From contig JAJRTH010000028.1 of NCBI GenBank assembly GCA_024278375.1, positions 1-44,348 on the forward strand: a stretch of DNA of 44,348 nucleotides, given 5' to 3'. Both the position numbers and the translations under genes were made by a program. The DNA is from an archaeon (GTDB taxonomy: Archaea > Thermoplasmatota > Thermoplasmata > WALJ01). Of the stretch, positions 1-10,157 are shown piece after piece; positions within the stretch are counted from its first letter, which is position 1; each line of letters starts with the position of its first letter. The notes under the pieces were generated by a model. That model made no database searches. It was not told the origin of the DNA and saw only the letters and a list, made by a program, of their open reading frames with translations.

Positions 1-1
1 A

Positions 2-880
2 AATCCACCGGACTATAAAAATGGCCAGATTGTTATAGATAATGTTGAAGATTATATCTCTGATGGATTCCAATCCTATCTCTATTCTGGTCATGGATTG
101 GTATTTTCTGCAGATATTGATGGAGATGGATGGACAAACGGTGAGGAGATAATGATGGGCAGAAACCCATTTGTTAATGATAATCCTCTCAAGAGACTGT
201 ATTATGTGAAGGGGACTGCTGGACTGGAAAACGCTTTCGGAGGGGGGCCCTTGTCTGGATCCGCATCATTCGGTCTGTATTTTGATGGAGCTGATCTCTC
301 AGGAGAAACGATAGATGGGGAAAATGGCTGGCTGACTGTTTATATTGTTGGAGGGTTTGATGCCCAGATAGGTATAAACATTCTGGACTTCTCAAGTTTG
401 TCTCATATTATTTCTGATTTTACCGGGATACCCACCCTGGATGTAGGCTTTACAGAAGTCCACAGCATATCCAGCATAGATGAGGACTGGCCGCCACAAT
501 CCGCCACCATCCACCTCTTATGTTTTGATATAGAGAAGGGATGGGAGGTGAAGTTAAATCGCATAGGCCTCACCTTCGGCCTGGGTGTTGAGGGTTCAAT
601 CTTTCAGGCGGACATAAACCTTAAGAACATAATGGACACTCTTATATCAAACGGAGTGACCATAGAACAGTCGGTGATAGATATGATAAAGGCAAGAGGA
701 ACCGGTACAGCCGATCCGAAAGAATGGATAAGTACAACATATAACTTCTTCAATGCAGTGCTGAGCGGGGGTTATGACACGCTGGGGATTGGGCTGGACA
801 TAGTGGAGGGACTGAAAAAATTGGAGATGGGTGAAGACGTGAATAATTCATATATCCGGTCAATAAGCTATGGAGGGTGA
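2..880 (+). CDS. Secreted/surface protein C-terminal part (Ca-binding, thrombospondin type-3-like DxDxDG motif), truncated by window edge
   Basis: Frame of the 98..880 ORF stays open to the window start; ADIDGDGWTNGEEIMMGRNPF motif; C-terminal ~95 aa repeated in the 2356-2655 ORF. Confidence 0.65.
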   Translation, partial: NPPDYKNGQIVIDNVEDYISDGFQSYLYSGHGLVFSADIDGDGWTNGEEIMMGRNPFVNDNPLKRLYYVKGTAGLENAFGGGPLSGSASFGLYFDGADLSGETIDGENGWLTVYIVGGFDAQIGINILDFSSLSHIISDFTGIPTLDVGFTEVHSISSIDEDWPPQSATIHLLCFDIEKGWEVKLNRIGLTFGLGVEGSIFQADINLKNIMDTLISNGVTIEQSVIDMIKARGTGTADPKEWISTTYNFFNAVLSGGYDTLGIGLDIVEGLKKLEMGEDVNNSYIRSISYGG

Positions 881-884
881 GACA

Positions 885-2366
885 ATGAGAAGAGCAATCG
901 CTGGTATCGCAACTATATTCATATTTTTCATAATTGTTGCTTCGACCAATGCAAATTCTTTATGGCCAGAGCCAAGAGCAATTCCAGAGGGTTCTAATTA
1001 TTTAGAAGGTGTAGGAAATATCTCTTATCCTACTGTCTCAAATATTTCATCCGTGGGGTCTCTGCTTCCAAACACTATTCTAGTAGGGAATATTATGGGA
1101 GATAAAGCACCTGAAATAATAGGTGTAAGTTACCTTGACTATAGTCTGAAGATATTTGATAGCGAGCTAAATTTACTGTGGTCTTTTCAGGATAGAAACG
1201 ATACTTCTTTACAAAAAGAGAAAGACTACTGGGATTTAATTCCGGCTGTGACAATTGGTGATGTGGATGGAGATGGAGCTATGGAAATAGCTTTTTCATT
1301 AACCTCTGCAGATTCCGATTCAAGTACACTTCATCTTTTCAAGGGCAGTGGAACTGAACTTTGGAGGTTAGAAATAGATGGAAAAATTACAAAATATTCT
1401 CTACATATGTGCGATGTAAACGGAGATGATGAAAACGAAATATTATTTGGTGCCAAACAGATATATGTGGTATCTGGCAACGGAACCTTGATTTACAGGA
1501 GCAACATTAACCTCGACGATTTTCAGGGAATATCCAACATTGTTGTGAATGGAAGCAGGGTTGTGGCTACCATATGGCATTATTCGAAAGAAGAACTATC
1601 TGATATGACAAACGGTCCCGTAAATACTTCAACTAGGCCCATTTACTCAGAGTATGTTCTTTATTATTTTGTTTATGAAAATGGTACTTTATCTGCAATA
1701 TGGAATAGAAGTTTGGAAACATCAGCAGATTCTTTTAGTGAATATAATGGAGTTTTTGCTTCCCCTAAATTTGAATATGGCCTTCTAGTGAAACAATATT
1801 CGCTGGAAGTGTTTGATATTAAAAGTGGAAACTTTTTATATAGTATCGAATCTCCAAAAAATTTGTACCCATCGCCTTTCTCTTCATCGTTAATAATCAC
1901 TAACAAGGGTATTTTTTGGAATGGAGAAACATTTATAATGTATATAGAAAATGGTGGTGTTCAATGGATGTTTTCAGCTAATACCTCTCTCATGGGGGGC
2001 ATATTTCATTCCATATCTTTGTTCGATGTTAACAATGATGGAGTTGAAGAACTTATAGCCAAAAAAGGATGGGGAAAAATAATGTATATAGATGTTGAAG
2101 GAGGAGAAAAGATAGGTGAATATGATATATGTACCTCTGAAAAGGAGGCGTTTACACCCACTTTAATACACGCCGACATAGACAACGACGGATTCGATGA
2201 GATAATCACAACAGATCCAGAGGGAAGAATAGTGATAATCGATAATGGTACTCCACCAAAAGAAGAAAAACTTCCCATAGAACTGGTGGCAATAGCCGGA
2301 ATAGGAACAATTATAACTACCTCAGCGGTCATATGGATATGGAGGAAGAAAAGGAATGAAAAGTAA
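885..2366 (+). CDS. FG-GAP/VCBS-type beta-propeller surface protein with signal peptide and C-terminal TM anchor
   Basis: Repeated DVDGDG/DVNGDD/DVNNDG/DIDNDG motifs, N-terminal hydrophobic signal, C-terminal TM followed by WRKKRNEK. Confidence 0.75.
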   Translation: MRRAIAGIATIFIFFIIVASTNANSLWPEPRAIPEGSNYLEGVGNISYPTVSNISSVGSLLPNTILVGNIMGDKAPEIIGVSYLDYSLKIFDSELNLLWSFQDRNDTSLQKEKDYWDLIPAVTIGDVDGDGAMEIAFSLTSADSDSSTLHLFKGSGTELWRLEIDGKITKYSLHMCDVNGDDENEILFGAKQIYVVSGNGTLIYRSNINLDDFQGISNIVVNGSRVVATIWHYSKEELSDMTNGPVNTSTRPIYSEYVLYYFVYENGTLSAIWNRSLETSADSFSEYNGVFASPKFEYGLLVKQYSLEVFDIKSGNFLYSIESPKNLYPSPFSSSLIITNKGIFWNGETFIMYIENGGVQWMFSANTSLMGGIFHSISLFDVNNDGVEELIAKKGWGKIMYIDVEGGEKIGEYDICTSEKEAFTPTLIHADIDNDGFDEIITTDPEGRIVIIDNGTPPKEEKLPIELVAIAGIGTIITTSAVIWIWRKKRNEK

Positions 2367-2655
2367 TGTATACATGGGAGACATAAACTTCAAGAACATA
2401 ATGGACACTCTTATATCAAACGGAGTGACCATAGAACAATCGGTGATTGATATGATAAACGAAATAGGAAGCGGTGCAATCGATCCGAAAGAATGGATAA
2501 GTACAACATATAACTTCTTCAATGCAGTGCTGAGCGGGGTTTATGAAACACAGGTAATGGAGCTGGAGATAATAGAGGGGATTTTATCTGCAACATATGA
2601 TGAGAATTTCGCAAACCAGTACATAAGAAACATAAATTTTGGAGGTGGAATATGA
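2356..2655 (+). CDS. Stand-alone copy of the C-terminal domain of the upstream surface protein
   Basis: NIMDTLISNGVTIEQSVIDMI...DPKEWISTTYNFFNAVLSG nearly identical to the C-terminus of the 2..880 CDS. Confidence 0.55.
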   Translation: MKSNVYMGDINFKNIMDTLISNGVTIEQSVIDMINEIGSGAIDPKEWISTTYNFFNAVLSGVYETQVMELEIIEGILSATYDENFANQYIRNINFGGGI

Positions 2656-4139
2656 GGAGGGTGGCTCTATCAATTATTTTTTCATTATTTTTGATAGTCT
2701 CTTTAGTGGCTGTCGATGAGGGGGTAGGCTCCTGGAGAACATATAGTGGAAATTCTCAGCGTTCTAATTATATTGAGAGGGCTGGAAATATAACTTATCC
2801 CATAATTAAAAATTATTCGATAGAAAACTATTTTACAGGCATTCCCGGGCCAGTTATGTTGGTTGGGGATGTGAACCAAGACCCATTTTTGGAAATAGTG
2901 GCCATTTCTGAGAAAACCAACACTCTTTATGTATTCGACCATAACCTTTCTCTTTTATGGAGTTTTAAAGTGAGCAATCCTCCATTATCAGAAGAGAAGT
3001 ATTCAGAATGGAACAAAGTTTCTTCTCTCGCTCTTGGTGACATTGATGGAGATGGCGATGACGAGATACTTTTTTCTATGTGCGAGGACCGTTCTAACCA
3101 AACCATTCTCCATGCATTTAACGGAGATGGCAAAGAACTTTGGGACAGAACCTTTCTAGGTAGGATAACAAAACAGGGCATTCTAATGGATGATCTGAAC
3201 AATGATGGGAGAAAAGAGATAATCGTTGGATCAAGCAATATTTACATCTTAAACGGTGAAGGAGATATATTATCTGTTAGAGAATTGAAATTCGACGAAT
3301 ACACTGGTGTATCAGAAATCGCATTAAAAGATAATAAGTTATTAGCGTCTATCTGGCATTATTCTTCGCAGGATCTTGAGAGATATAGTCTAAGTGGGGA
3401 GCAGTCCTACGGTACGGACAGAGTATGGTATTCCTTTCTCAATTTGGCTCTCTTTAGAATAGGTGAAAATTTAAGTTTAGAGCCAGTTTGGCAGCATGAA
3501 ATGGAAGATAGTGCTGCAGCATATTCAGATACATATTATAATTTCTATGTCTCTCCATCATTCGAGATAGCCTTTTTTATCCATCATAATGGTATTAAAA
3601 AGATATATGTGAATAACGGCAGTATGAAAGAAATAGCGAAATGGAATGTACCAATGGGAGTTTATTGTTCAATCGGAAATGAGAGTTCCTACTGGACATA
3701 TTCCACATCTATTTTTTCTTTATGTGCTGAAGACAATTGCCCAACATGGATGAAAAATTATACTCAATCATATTCCAACCTATTTCACGGTATTTTAGTA
3801 TTTGATGTAAACAATGATGGAATTCAAGAAATAATAGCTGCAAAAGGAAGCGATATTGTCTTTTTCAATGCAAATAATGGCGATGAAATTCTAGAAACGA
3901 ATATTTTTGCAAAAGAAACTATGTTCACACCTGAAGTTCTTTTACACGCCGACACAGACAACGACGGATTCGACGAGATAATCACAACAGACCCAGAGGG
4001 AAGAATCGTTATAATCGACAATGGAACCCCACCTAAACCTCAGGAATCCGGAATATCCATGGAAACAATGGCAATAGCCGGAATAGGAGCAATAATAACC
4101 ACCTCAGCAATTATATGGCTATGGAGGAAGAGAAGATAG
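2652..4139 (+). CDS. Paralogous FG-GAP/VCBS surface protein with TM anchor
   Basis: Same layout as 885-2366; near-identical C-terminus DTDNDGFDEIITTDPEGRIVIIDNGTPPK...WLWRKRR. Confidence 0.75.
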   Translation: MRRVALSIIFSLFLIVSLVAVDEGVGSWRTYSGNSQRSNYIERAGNITYPIIKNYSIENYFTGIPGPVMLVGDVNQDPFLEIVAISEKTNTLYVFDHNLSLLWSFKVSNPPLSEEKYSEWNKVSSLALGDIDGDGDDEILFSMCEDRSNQTILHAFNGDGKELWDRTFLGRITKQGILMDDLNNDGRKEIIVGSSNIYILNGEGDILSVRELKFDEYTGVSEIALKDNKLLASIWHYSSQDLERYSLSGEQSYGTDRVWYSFLNLALFRIGENLSLEPVWQHEMEDSAAAYSDTYYNFYVSPSFEIAFFIHHNGIKKIYVNNGSMKEIAKWNVPMGVYCSIGNESSYWTYSTSIFSLCAEDNCPTWMKNYTQSYSNLFHGILVFDVNNDGIQEIIAAKGSDIVFFNANNGDEILETNIFAKETMFTPEVLLHADTDNDGFDEIITTDPEGRIVIIDNGTPPKPQESGISMETMAIAGIGAIITTSAIIWLWRKRR

Positions 4140-4206
4140 ATCGCTCAATGCCGGGTTCGACTTTTCATACAGATGATAGAATTGCATTTACCCCTGTATG
4201 AATTCT

Positions 4207-5067
4207 TCAGAACAGATAGAACACGGGATTTCCGAAAATAAGTGTCAGCACGAACCCTATCGTTATCGGCACTATGAAGGGGACCTTTGGTGTGACCCAG
4301 AGCCTTTTTATCCCTGCGTTCTCCAGCGCATCCCAGTCGATTTCCATGTACTTTCTCGGAAGTAGGATTCTTCTCGGCCTTCCGTTCTCCACAACCAGCA
4401 TGGGCCAGACCTTCCTTTTTCTCGCGCTCTCAATATCCAACCTGTATCCCAGCAGCATCTCCGGAAAGCTCTTGTCTCCTTTCATCAGGTTGAGAACAAG
4501 GAAGTAAAGCGGCAGAAGGACAACCGTGAGCGATGCGAGGAGAAGCACGGAGAGAGAAAAGGGAAAGAGCACGGAAAGCTCCTCAGGGGGATTATGGGCG
4601 AAAAGACCGGTGAAATCCGGGTATCTGTAGAACAGAAGGGTAAGCATCACCAGAGCCTTGGCATCCGCCGCACCGTGGATAACGTTTGTGTAGTAGAGAA
4701 CGAAGAAGAATATCGAGACGGCCACTGCGGAGAGCGCTCCCAGGAAAAGGGGCTCGTCTCTCATGGTTATGTATCCCCAGACAAAGCCGGCGAAGGATAC
4801 CAGATAAATCAGGAAAAACGGCCATGTCACCCTTATATCGCTCAGTTCATCCCTTTCGACAAGGGCCTCTACGAGTGTGCCGAAAAGCGGAAGGAGCATT
4901 ATCAGCAGAGCCGGATTTCTCCCGTATGCCTCAACACCGTAGAAAATCAGGGCCGGAATCCCCATGAACCACCATATCCATTTCGGAACCAGTCTCGTTT
5001 TCAGGTCATGATAGGATGCATAGAGCAGACATGAGATGGCGATGATGATTTTCAGTTCGTCATACAC
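4207..5067 (-). CDS. Type IV prepilin/prearchaellin peptidase (A24 family, FlaK-like)
   Basis: Polytopic; YHDLKTRLVPKW near N-terminus and HGAADAKALV (GxGDAK-like) motif; likely GTG start at 5067 rather than the ORF-track start. Confidence 0.7.
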   Translation of the reverse strand: MYDELKIIIAISCLLYASYHDLKTRLVPKWIWWFMGIPALIFYGVEAYGRNPALLIMLLPLFGTLVEALVERDELSDIRVTWPFFLIYLVSFAGFVWGYITMRDEPLFLGALSAVAVSIFFFVLYYTNVIHGAADAKALVMLTLLFYRYPDFTGLFAHNPPEELSVLFPFSLSVLLLASLTVVLLPLYFLVLNLMKGDKSFPEMLLGYRLDIESARKRKVWPMLVVENGRPRRILLPRKYMEIDWDALENAGIKRLWVTPKVPFIVPITIGFVLTLIFGNPVFYLF

Positions 5068-5104
5068 GGGGGACCATATATCGATGCTTAAATATGCTTT
5101 CCCC

Positions 5105-6402
5105 ATGTCTCTCGGGGAACGAAAGGGATTTACGGACAGAAAGATATCACCCTCTGTGCAGGACAGCAGAGTGCCCTCATGGATAACGCCGGAGACATGC
5201 ATCAAGTGTAAGGGAGCCAGGAACATGTGCGAGCTCGGATACTGCCCGATACTGGAGTCCGCAAAAGATAGCTTTCCGAAGATCGAATTCCACGGAAAGG
5301 ATATGTTCGGTTCCTCACCTCCATCCATATTCGTGGGAAGGTACGGTTATCCCAAGGTCTATGCGGGGCCCGTGCTCCCTCCCTTCGTTTCAAAGGATGT
5401 CGAATTTCTAGGTCTCTCTTCCGGGCTATATGGGATGGGAATAACGGAGATAATAGGCAAGCGGAGCGCTCTCTACCGCACTAGCTCGATATACGATGTC
5501 CGCCGCCCCAAGGAGAAGGGAGGAGTTCTCGAGGCGACCCAGCTGCTGGCAATGGCGGAAAGCCCGTTGATCTCGAGGTGAAGCTCGCTAAGGAGGTGAA
5601 AGGCAGCGCAAAGCTTGATTTCTTCCATGCACCCCTCGGTCCCAGAACGGATGCGGAGAAGGCCAGAATAACCGAGAACCCTGTGGTTCCAAGGAAGGTG
5701 GATGCTCTGGTCGAGGATTCGGATGCGAGAGCAACGGATGCCGTAGAGGAGCTTTACAGGGCCGGTATAGAGATAGATCGGACACAGAACCTTCTATCGG
5801 CGGGACTCCTCGGAAGCAAAAGATACAGGAGGATGGTGCCGACAAGATGGTCCATAACCGCTGTGGATGACATGCTAGGAAAAAGGCTCATGGAAAAGGT
5901 GCGATATTATCGGGAGATGGGCGAATTCGAGCTTTACGGGAACACATACCTGGGCAACCACTTCAACATACTCCTTATACCTGAGGAATGGGGATTCGAG
6001 ATGGTGGAGATGTGGATGAAAGGCTCTTACTGGAGCCCTCAGGATGTGACCCTCAACGACTGGGAGCCATTCGAGGGGAGAAAGACATACGCGGAGAACA
6101 TAACAGGAGGGTATTATGCGGCAAGGCTTGCAGTGCTCGAGCATCTGTATAGAAGAGGGAGGAGCGCAAAGGTGCTGATTTACAGGGAGATATCGCCGGA
6201 GTACTGGGCACCTCTCGGGGTCTGGGTTGTCAGGGAGACCGCAAGAAAAGCGATGGAATCCGAACCGTTGAGGTTTTCGGACATGGAGAGCGCTCTGAAA
6301 ACAATAACCGGAAGAGTGCATAACAAGGAATGGATGAAACACAGTCACACCGTCATGGAACTGAGGTTCCAGAGAAAACTGAGCGATTATTGGGAGTTGT
6401 GA
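5105..6402 (+). pseudogene. Nre (NreA-type) DNA repair protein, split by an apparent frameshift near 5559-5561
   Basis: N-terminal CIKCKGARNMCELGYCP zinc motif; second ORF carries the rest and ends with PIP-box-like QRKLSDYW; frame changes at GCGGAAAGCCCGTTGAT. Start codon uncertain. Confidence 0.7.
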
Positions 6403-6445
6403 GAAAAAACTCCTTTAAGCACAACGATTTTCCCCTGTGCCCGCC

Positions 6446-7180
6446 ATGGAACCGGTGTTCGGAAGGAGAGCGCTCCTCATAAACGGAGAAAAGAGGACTC
6501 TGGTCATTGCAGACCTCCATATAGGCGTTGAATACGAGCTGGAAAAGAAGGGGATAAGAATTCCCAGGCAATGGGAAAACATCGCCGAAGAGGTTAAGAG
6601 ACTGAAGTGTGAGACGGAAGCGGAGATGCTGCTAATAAACGGCGATCTGAAACACGGCATACCTTCTGAAAAAGGGGAGTTCAGGGATGTCAGGATGTTT
6701 TTGAGGGAAATAAACGGTTTTTTCGAGGAGATTCACATTGTAAAAGGAAATCACGACGGAGGATTGCAGTACGATGTGCCCGAGCGAGTCAATCTGCATC
6801 CGGGCTCCGGTTTTGTACTTGAGAAGATAGGGATATTTCACGGCCATGCGTGGCCCTCGAAGGATGTCATGGAGAGCAATGTTCTGGTAATGGGGCATAT
6901 GCACCCGGCCATAAGATTCACGGATTCTCTTGGAAATTCTCAGGGCGAGCCGTGCTGGATAAAGGGGAAGTACGGGGAGAAGGAAATTATAGTGATGCCG
7001 GCCATGAGCAAATTCTACGGCGGAGTGGCGATTAATGAGGGAAAGTTCCTCGGACCGATGCTTAACTCGGAAGAATTCGATGCGGAAAATGCAAGGATAT
7101 ATCTCCTCGACGGAACATACATGGGAAAAATCGGTGAAATAAAAAAGAGGGGTGATGGCCCCTCTGAGGTGGTGGGATAG
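6446..7180 (+). CDS. Metallophosphoesterase (archaeal MJ0037-like)
   Basis: IADLHIGVE...NGDLKHG...VKGNHDGG...GHAWP...GHMHPAI motifs. Confidence 0.85.
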   Translation: MEPVFGRRALLINGEKRTLVIADLHIGVEYELEKKGIRIPRQWENIAEEVKRLKCETEAEMLLINGDLKHGIPSEKGEFRDVRMFLREINGFFEEIHIVKGNHDGGLQYDVPERVNLHPGSGFVLEKIGIFHGHAWPSKDVMESNVLVMGHMHPAIRFTDSLGNSQGEPCWIKGKYGEKEIIVMPAMSKFYGGVAINEGKFLGPMLNSEEFDAENARIYLLDGTYMGKIGEIKKRGDGPSEVVG

Positions 7181-7320
7181 GGTGACGAGCGCATCTTCCG
7201 ATGCAAGAATCTCTCTTCTTTCATTCCTTATATATGATTTGGTACAACGGTGGAACAACATTCCTCATGTGGATTGAGAAAGTTTTGTATAGAGGAAGCT
7301 ATCTCAACAACTCCCGAAAC

Positions 7321-7393
7321 AGCCCCGTGGTGTAGCGGTCAATCATACCGGACTTTGGATCCGGTGACGGGAGTTCGAGTCTCCCCGGGGCTA
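7321..7393 (+). tRNA. tRNA-Gln(TTG)
   Basis: AGCCCCG/CGGGGCT acceptor, CCGGA-CTTTGGA-TCCGG anticodon arm, GAGTTCGAGTCTC T-arm. Confidence 0.92.
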
Positions 7394-7395
7394 TC

Positions 7396-8106
7396 TCACA
7401 CCAACTCGTATGTGATTCTAGTCCTCATCTTACCTTTGCTCTCCTTCTTGATTATCTTCAGGGTTCCGATTTCCGAGGTGTTTCTTACATGGGTTCCAGC
7501 ACATGGGCATATCTCGTCTCCGACCTGCACGATTCTCAGTTTTCTGATGGATTTCGGCAGGAGTTCCATGTTGCAGCGCTCCACACCTGCCTTTTCCTCC
7601 GCCTCTTCACGGCTCAGCTCGTATATCTGAACTTCTATGTTCTGCGATATCCTGCGGTTGCATTCCTCCTCAATCCACTCGACATCTTCCTGCGTCAGTT
7701 TGAGCGGATGGAAATCTATCCGCGCTTTTGCCTTGTAGAGCTGGTTCCCCACGGTCTTGGCCTGCCATCGATCCCAGACAACGGCGGAAATGATGTGCTG
7801 CGATGTGTGGGCTCTCATGTGTCCGTATCTGCGCTCCCAGTCTATTATGCCGTGCACTTCCGTACCCTTGACGGGTGCGGCCCCCTCGAGATAATGTCTT
7901 ACACCGCCCTTCTTGGAAACCGATATCACTCTGGTACTACCTCCTTCCCATATTAGTCTGCCGGTATCGGACGGCTGACCTCCGCCCTCTGGATAGAACG
8001 CTGTTCTGTCGAGTATGACCCAGTCGTCTCCGGCCTTTGTCACGGTGCCCTCGAAGTCCTTAATATAGCACGCTTCCGCATCTTTCATGTACAGAAACTC
8101 GGTCAT
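7396..8106 (-). CDS. alaX: Alanyl-tRNA editing protein AlaX
   Basis: FYPEGGGQPSDTG, MRAHTSQHIIS and CPCAGTHVRNTSEIG motifs. Confidence 0.9.
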   Translation of the reverse strand: MTEFLYMKDAEACYIKDFEGTVTKAGDDWVILDRTAFYPEGGGQPSDTGRLIWEGGSTRVISVSKKGGVRHYLEGAAPVKGTEVHGIIDWERRYGHMRAHTSQHIISAVVWDRWQAKTVGNQLYKAKARIDFHPLKLTQEDVEWIEEECNRRISQNIEVQIYELSREEAEEKAGVERCNMELLPKSIRKLRIVQVGDEICPCAGTHVRNTSEIGTLKIIKKESKGKMRTRITYELV

Positions 8107-8189
8107 ATTTCGGCATATGTATCCGGTTTAAACCGTTTTCTGAAAAAGCCGGCAAAAGTTTTAAAAACGGATAGGGTATGCGGCGACTG

Positions 8190-8262
8190 CCCCCTTGGTT
8201 TAGGAACCGCAGAAGACAGAGGCCGCCTCTTTCCGGCCAGGATACGGTTCAGGAAAAGGGGG
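8190..8262 (+). promoter_or_regulatory. Candidate structured 5' leader RNA of speD
   Basis: TTTTAAAAA TATA-like element ~25 nt upstream; CCCCCTT (8190-8196)/AAGGGGG (8256-8262), GAACCG (8204-8209)/CGGTTC (8245-8250), AGAGG-CCG-CCTCT hairpin (8218-8230). Confidence 0.45.
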
Positions 8263-8313
8263 AAGTATGACAACATAATAAAAGAGGTGATAAAATGGAA
8301 AGAGGTGATGACG

Positions 8314-8685
8314 ATGGCAGTAGTCACAAACCCGCTGGGCACCCATGTGATCCTGGACCTCTACGACTGCGAGGCCCCGATACTTGACAGTCCGGATAAG
8401 GTGGAGGCGGTTCTCAAAAAAGCGGCGGAAGTGGCCAATGCCACGGTTATAGGCTCTGTTTTCAGGAAATTCTCGCCCCAAGGCGTTTCCGGTGTGGTTG
8501 TTGTGTCCGAGAGTCATCTGGCAATCCACACATGGCCCGAGTACGGTTATGCCTCTGTGGACATATATACCTGCGGAGACCACACAATGCCCTCCAAGGC
8601 CGGCGAGTACATAATCAATGCCTTCGAATGTAAAAGACCCACCATCGTCAAGATGGACAGAGGAGTGCTGTTCAAAGATGAATGA
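8314..8685 (+). CDS. speD: S-adenosylmethionine decarboxylase proenzyme
   Basis: [37 protein letters not shown] before ATG. Confidence 0.92.
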   Translation: MAVVTNPLGTHVILDLYDCEAPILDSPDKVEAVLKKAAEVANATVIGSVFRKFSPQGVSGVVVVSESHLAIHTWPEYGYASVDIYTCGDHTMPSKAGEYIINAFECKRPTIVKMDRGVLFKDE

Positions 8686-9502
8686 GTTCACTGAGTGGTA
8701 CAGCCGCGGATACGGCGTCACTTTCAGAATAAGAAAGAAACTGCTGGAAGAAAGGAGCGAGTATCAGAAAATAGAGCTTTACGAGACGGACGGTTCCGGA
8801 AAGATGCTCGTTCTTGACGGAGCAATACAGTTTGTCGAGAGATGGGAGAGCACATATCATTAAATCCTGGTACATCCAGCGATGCTTGCCCATCCAGACC
8901 CGAAAAAGGTACTGATAATAGGTGGTGGGGATGGAGGAGCGCTCCGCGAGGTTTTGAAACATTCGGTCGAAAAGGTCATTATGGTGGAGATAGACCGGAA
9001 GGTCGTCAATTTCGTTAGGAAACACGTGCCGATAGACAGAGGTGCCTTCGATGATCAGAGGACAGAGCTGATAATCGGTGACGGTGTGGAATACGTGCGT
9101 ACAACGGAAGAGAACTTCGATGTCATAATCATAGACTCCACTGACCCTGTCGGACCTGCCGTTTTCCTGTTCAGTAGGGAGTTCTACCGCGCCTGTTATG
9201 AGATACTGGGGGAAAAGGGAATTCTGGTGACTCAGGCAGGCGGTTCTTATTTTCATATAGAGGAGTTCGTGAAGTCTTACGAGAACATGAAAAGAGAATT
9301 CGATGGTGTTTATGGCTTCGCCTTTACGATCATAGGTTACGCTCCTCCTTGGAACTTTGTTGCCGGTCTCAAAGGAAGCATAGACTTCGAAAATATTGAT
9401 GTCGCCCGTGGAAAAAGAATAGATACCGAATATTACGACCCTGAGAGGCACATTAATATGCTCTTCCTTCCAAGATTTCTGAGGAAGAGGCTCAGATTTT
9501 AG
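8678..9502 (+). pseudogene. speE: Spermidine synthase (aminopropyltransferase) interrupted by in-frame TAA at 8861-8863
   Basis: [51 protein letters not shown]; both halves in the same frame. Confidence 0.85.
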
Positions 9503-10094
9503 TCAGGTTCTTTCTGTAAACCTCGCCTCTGGGCTCTTTCTCGGCGAATACCTCTCCGGAAAACGAGAATACCTGTGTCTTTCTGTCCTTCCAGCAGTTC
9601 CTGGGAAGCCCGGCCTTTAGACAAGTATAGCTCAAAAACTCCTCCACATCCCACCTCTCCTCCACGGGAACCTGGGGGAGAAGGAGACCTCTGGCAAACC
9701 CCTTTTGAACTATCAGACCATCCCGCCCTATTACTATCTTTTTAAGATATTCCCTCGGACTTTTTACCTGAATTAGTCTTGGTGGCGTCAGAAGGCTTAC
9801 CTCAACAACTATATGGTCAAGATCCTCGGGGCCGAGAGGATAGAACCGGGGGTCATGGGTTGCCTCAATTGCGCTCTTAACCAGAGCCTCTCTAAGCGGA
9901 AAATACGGGCCCGGGTAGCCTATGCAGCCCCTCAGTTCCAACATGGGATAGGTATTTATGGTGGTGAATACGCCGCTGGGCCTCTCGAACGATTCCGGGA
10001 ATTCTATTTTCGGCAAAGGTTCTTCCCTTACATATGCTTCTATTATCACCCTGGCAGCCCTGACGGCAAATTCACCTTCTTCATCGGAATACAT
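9492..10094 (-). CDS. AMMECR1 domain protein
   Basis: FTTINTYPMLELRGCIGYPGPYFPL and LLLPQVPVEERWDVEEFL motifs. Confidence 0.9.
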   Translation of the reverse strand: MYSDEEGEFAVRAARVIIEAYVREEPLPKIEFPESFERPSGVFTTINTYPMLELRGCIGYPGPYFPLREALVKSAIEATHDPRFYPLGPEDLDHIVVEVSLLTPPRLIQVKSPREYLKKIVIGRDGLIVQKGFARGLLLPQVPVEERWDVEEFLSYTCLKAGLPRNCWKDRKTQVFSFSGEVFAEKEPRGEVYRKNLTKI

Positions 10095-10157
10095 CGGCGA
10101 GTCTAAAGAGAGGGCGGTTATAAGTTTTCTGGAACAAATGCGAAACTGTTCCCTTTT

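Noticed and set aside
4594-5034. Plus-strand ORFs opposite the prepilin peptidase (146 aa, 93 aa)
   Set aside because: Antisense to a recognisable A24 peptidase; no domain signal.
8861-8863. Pyrrolysine or selenocysteine as explanation of in-frame stops
   Set aside because: Those use TAG and TGA respectively; all three breaks here are TAA.
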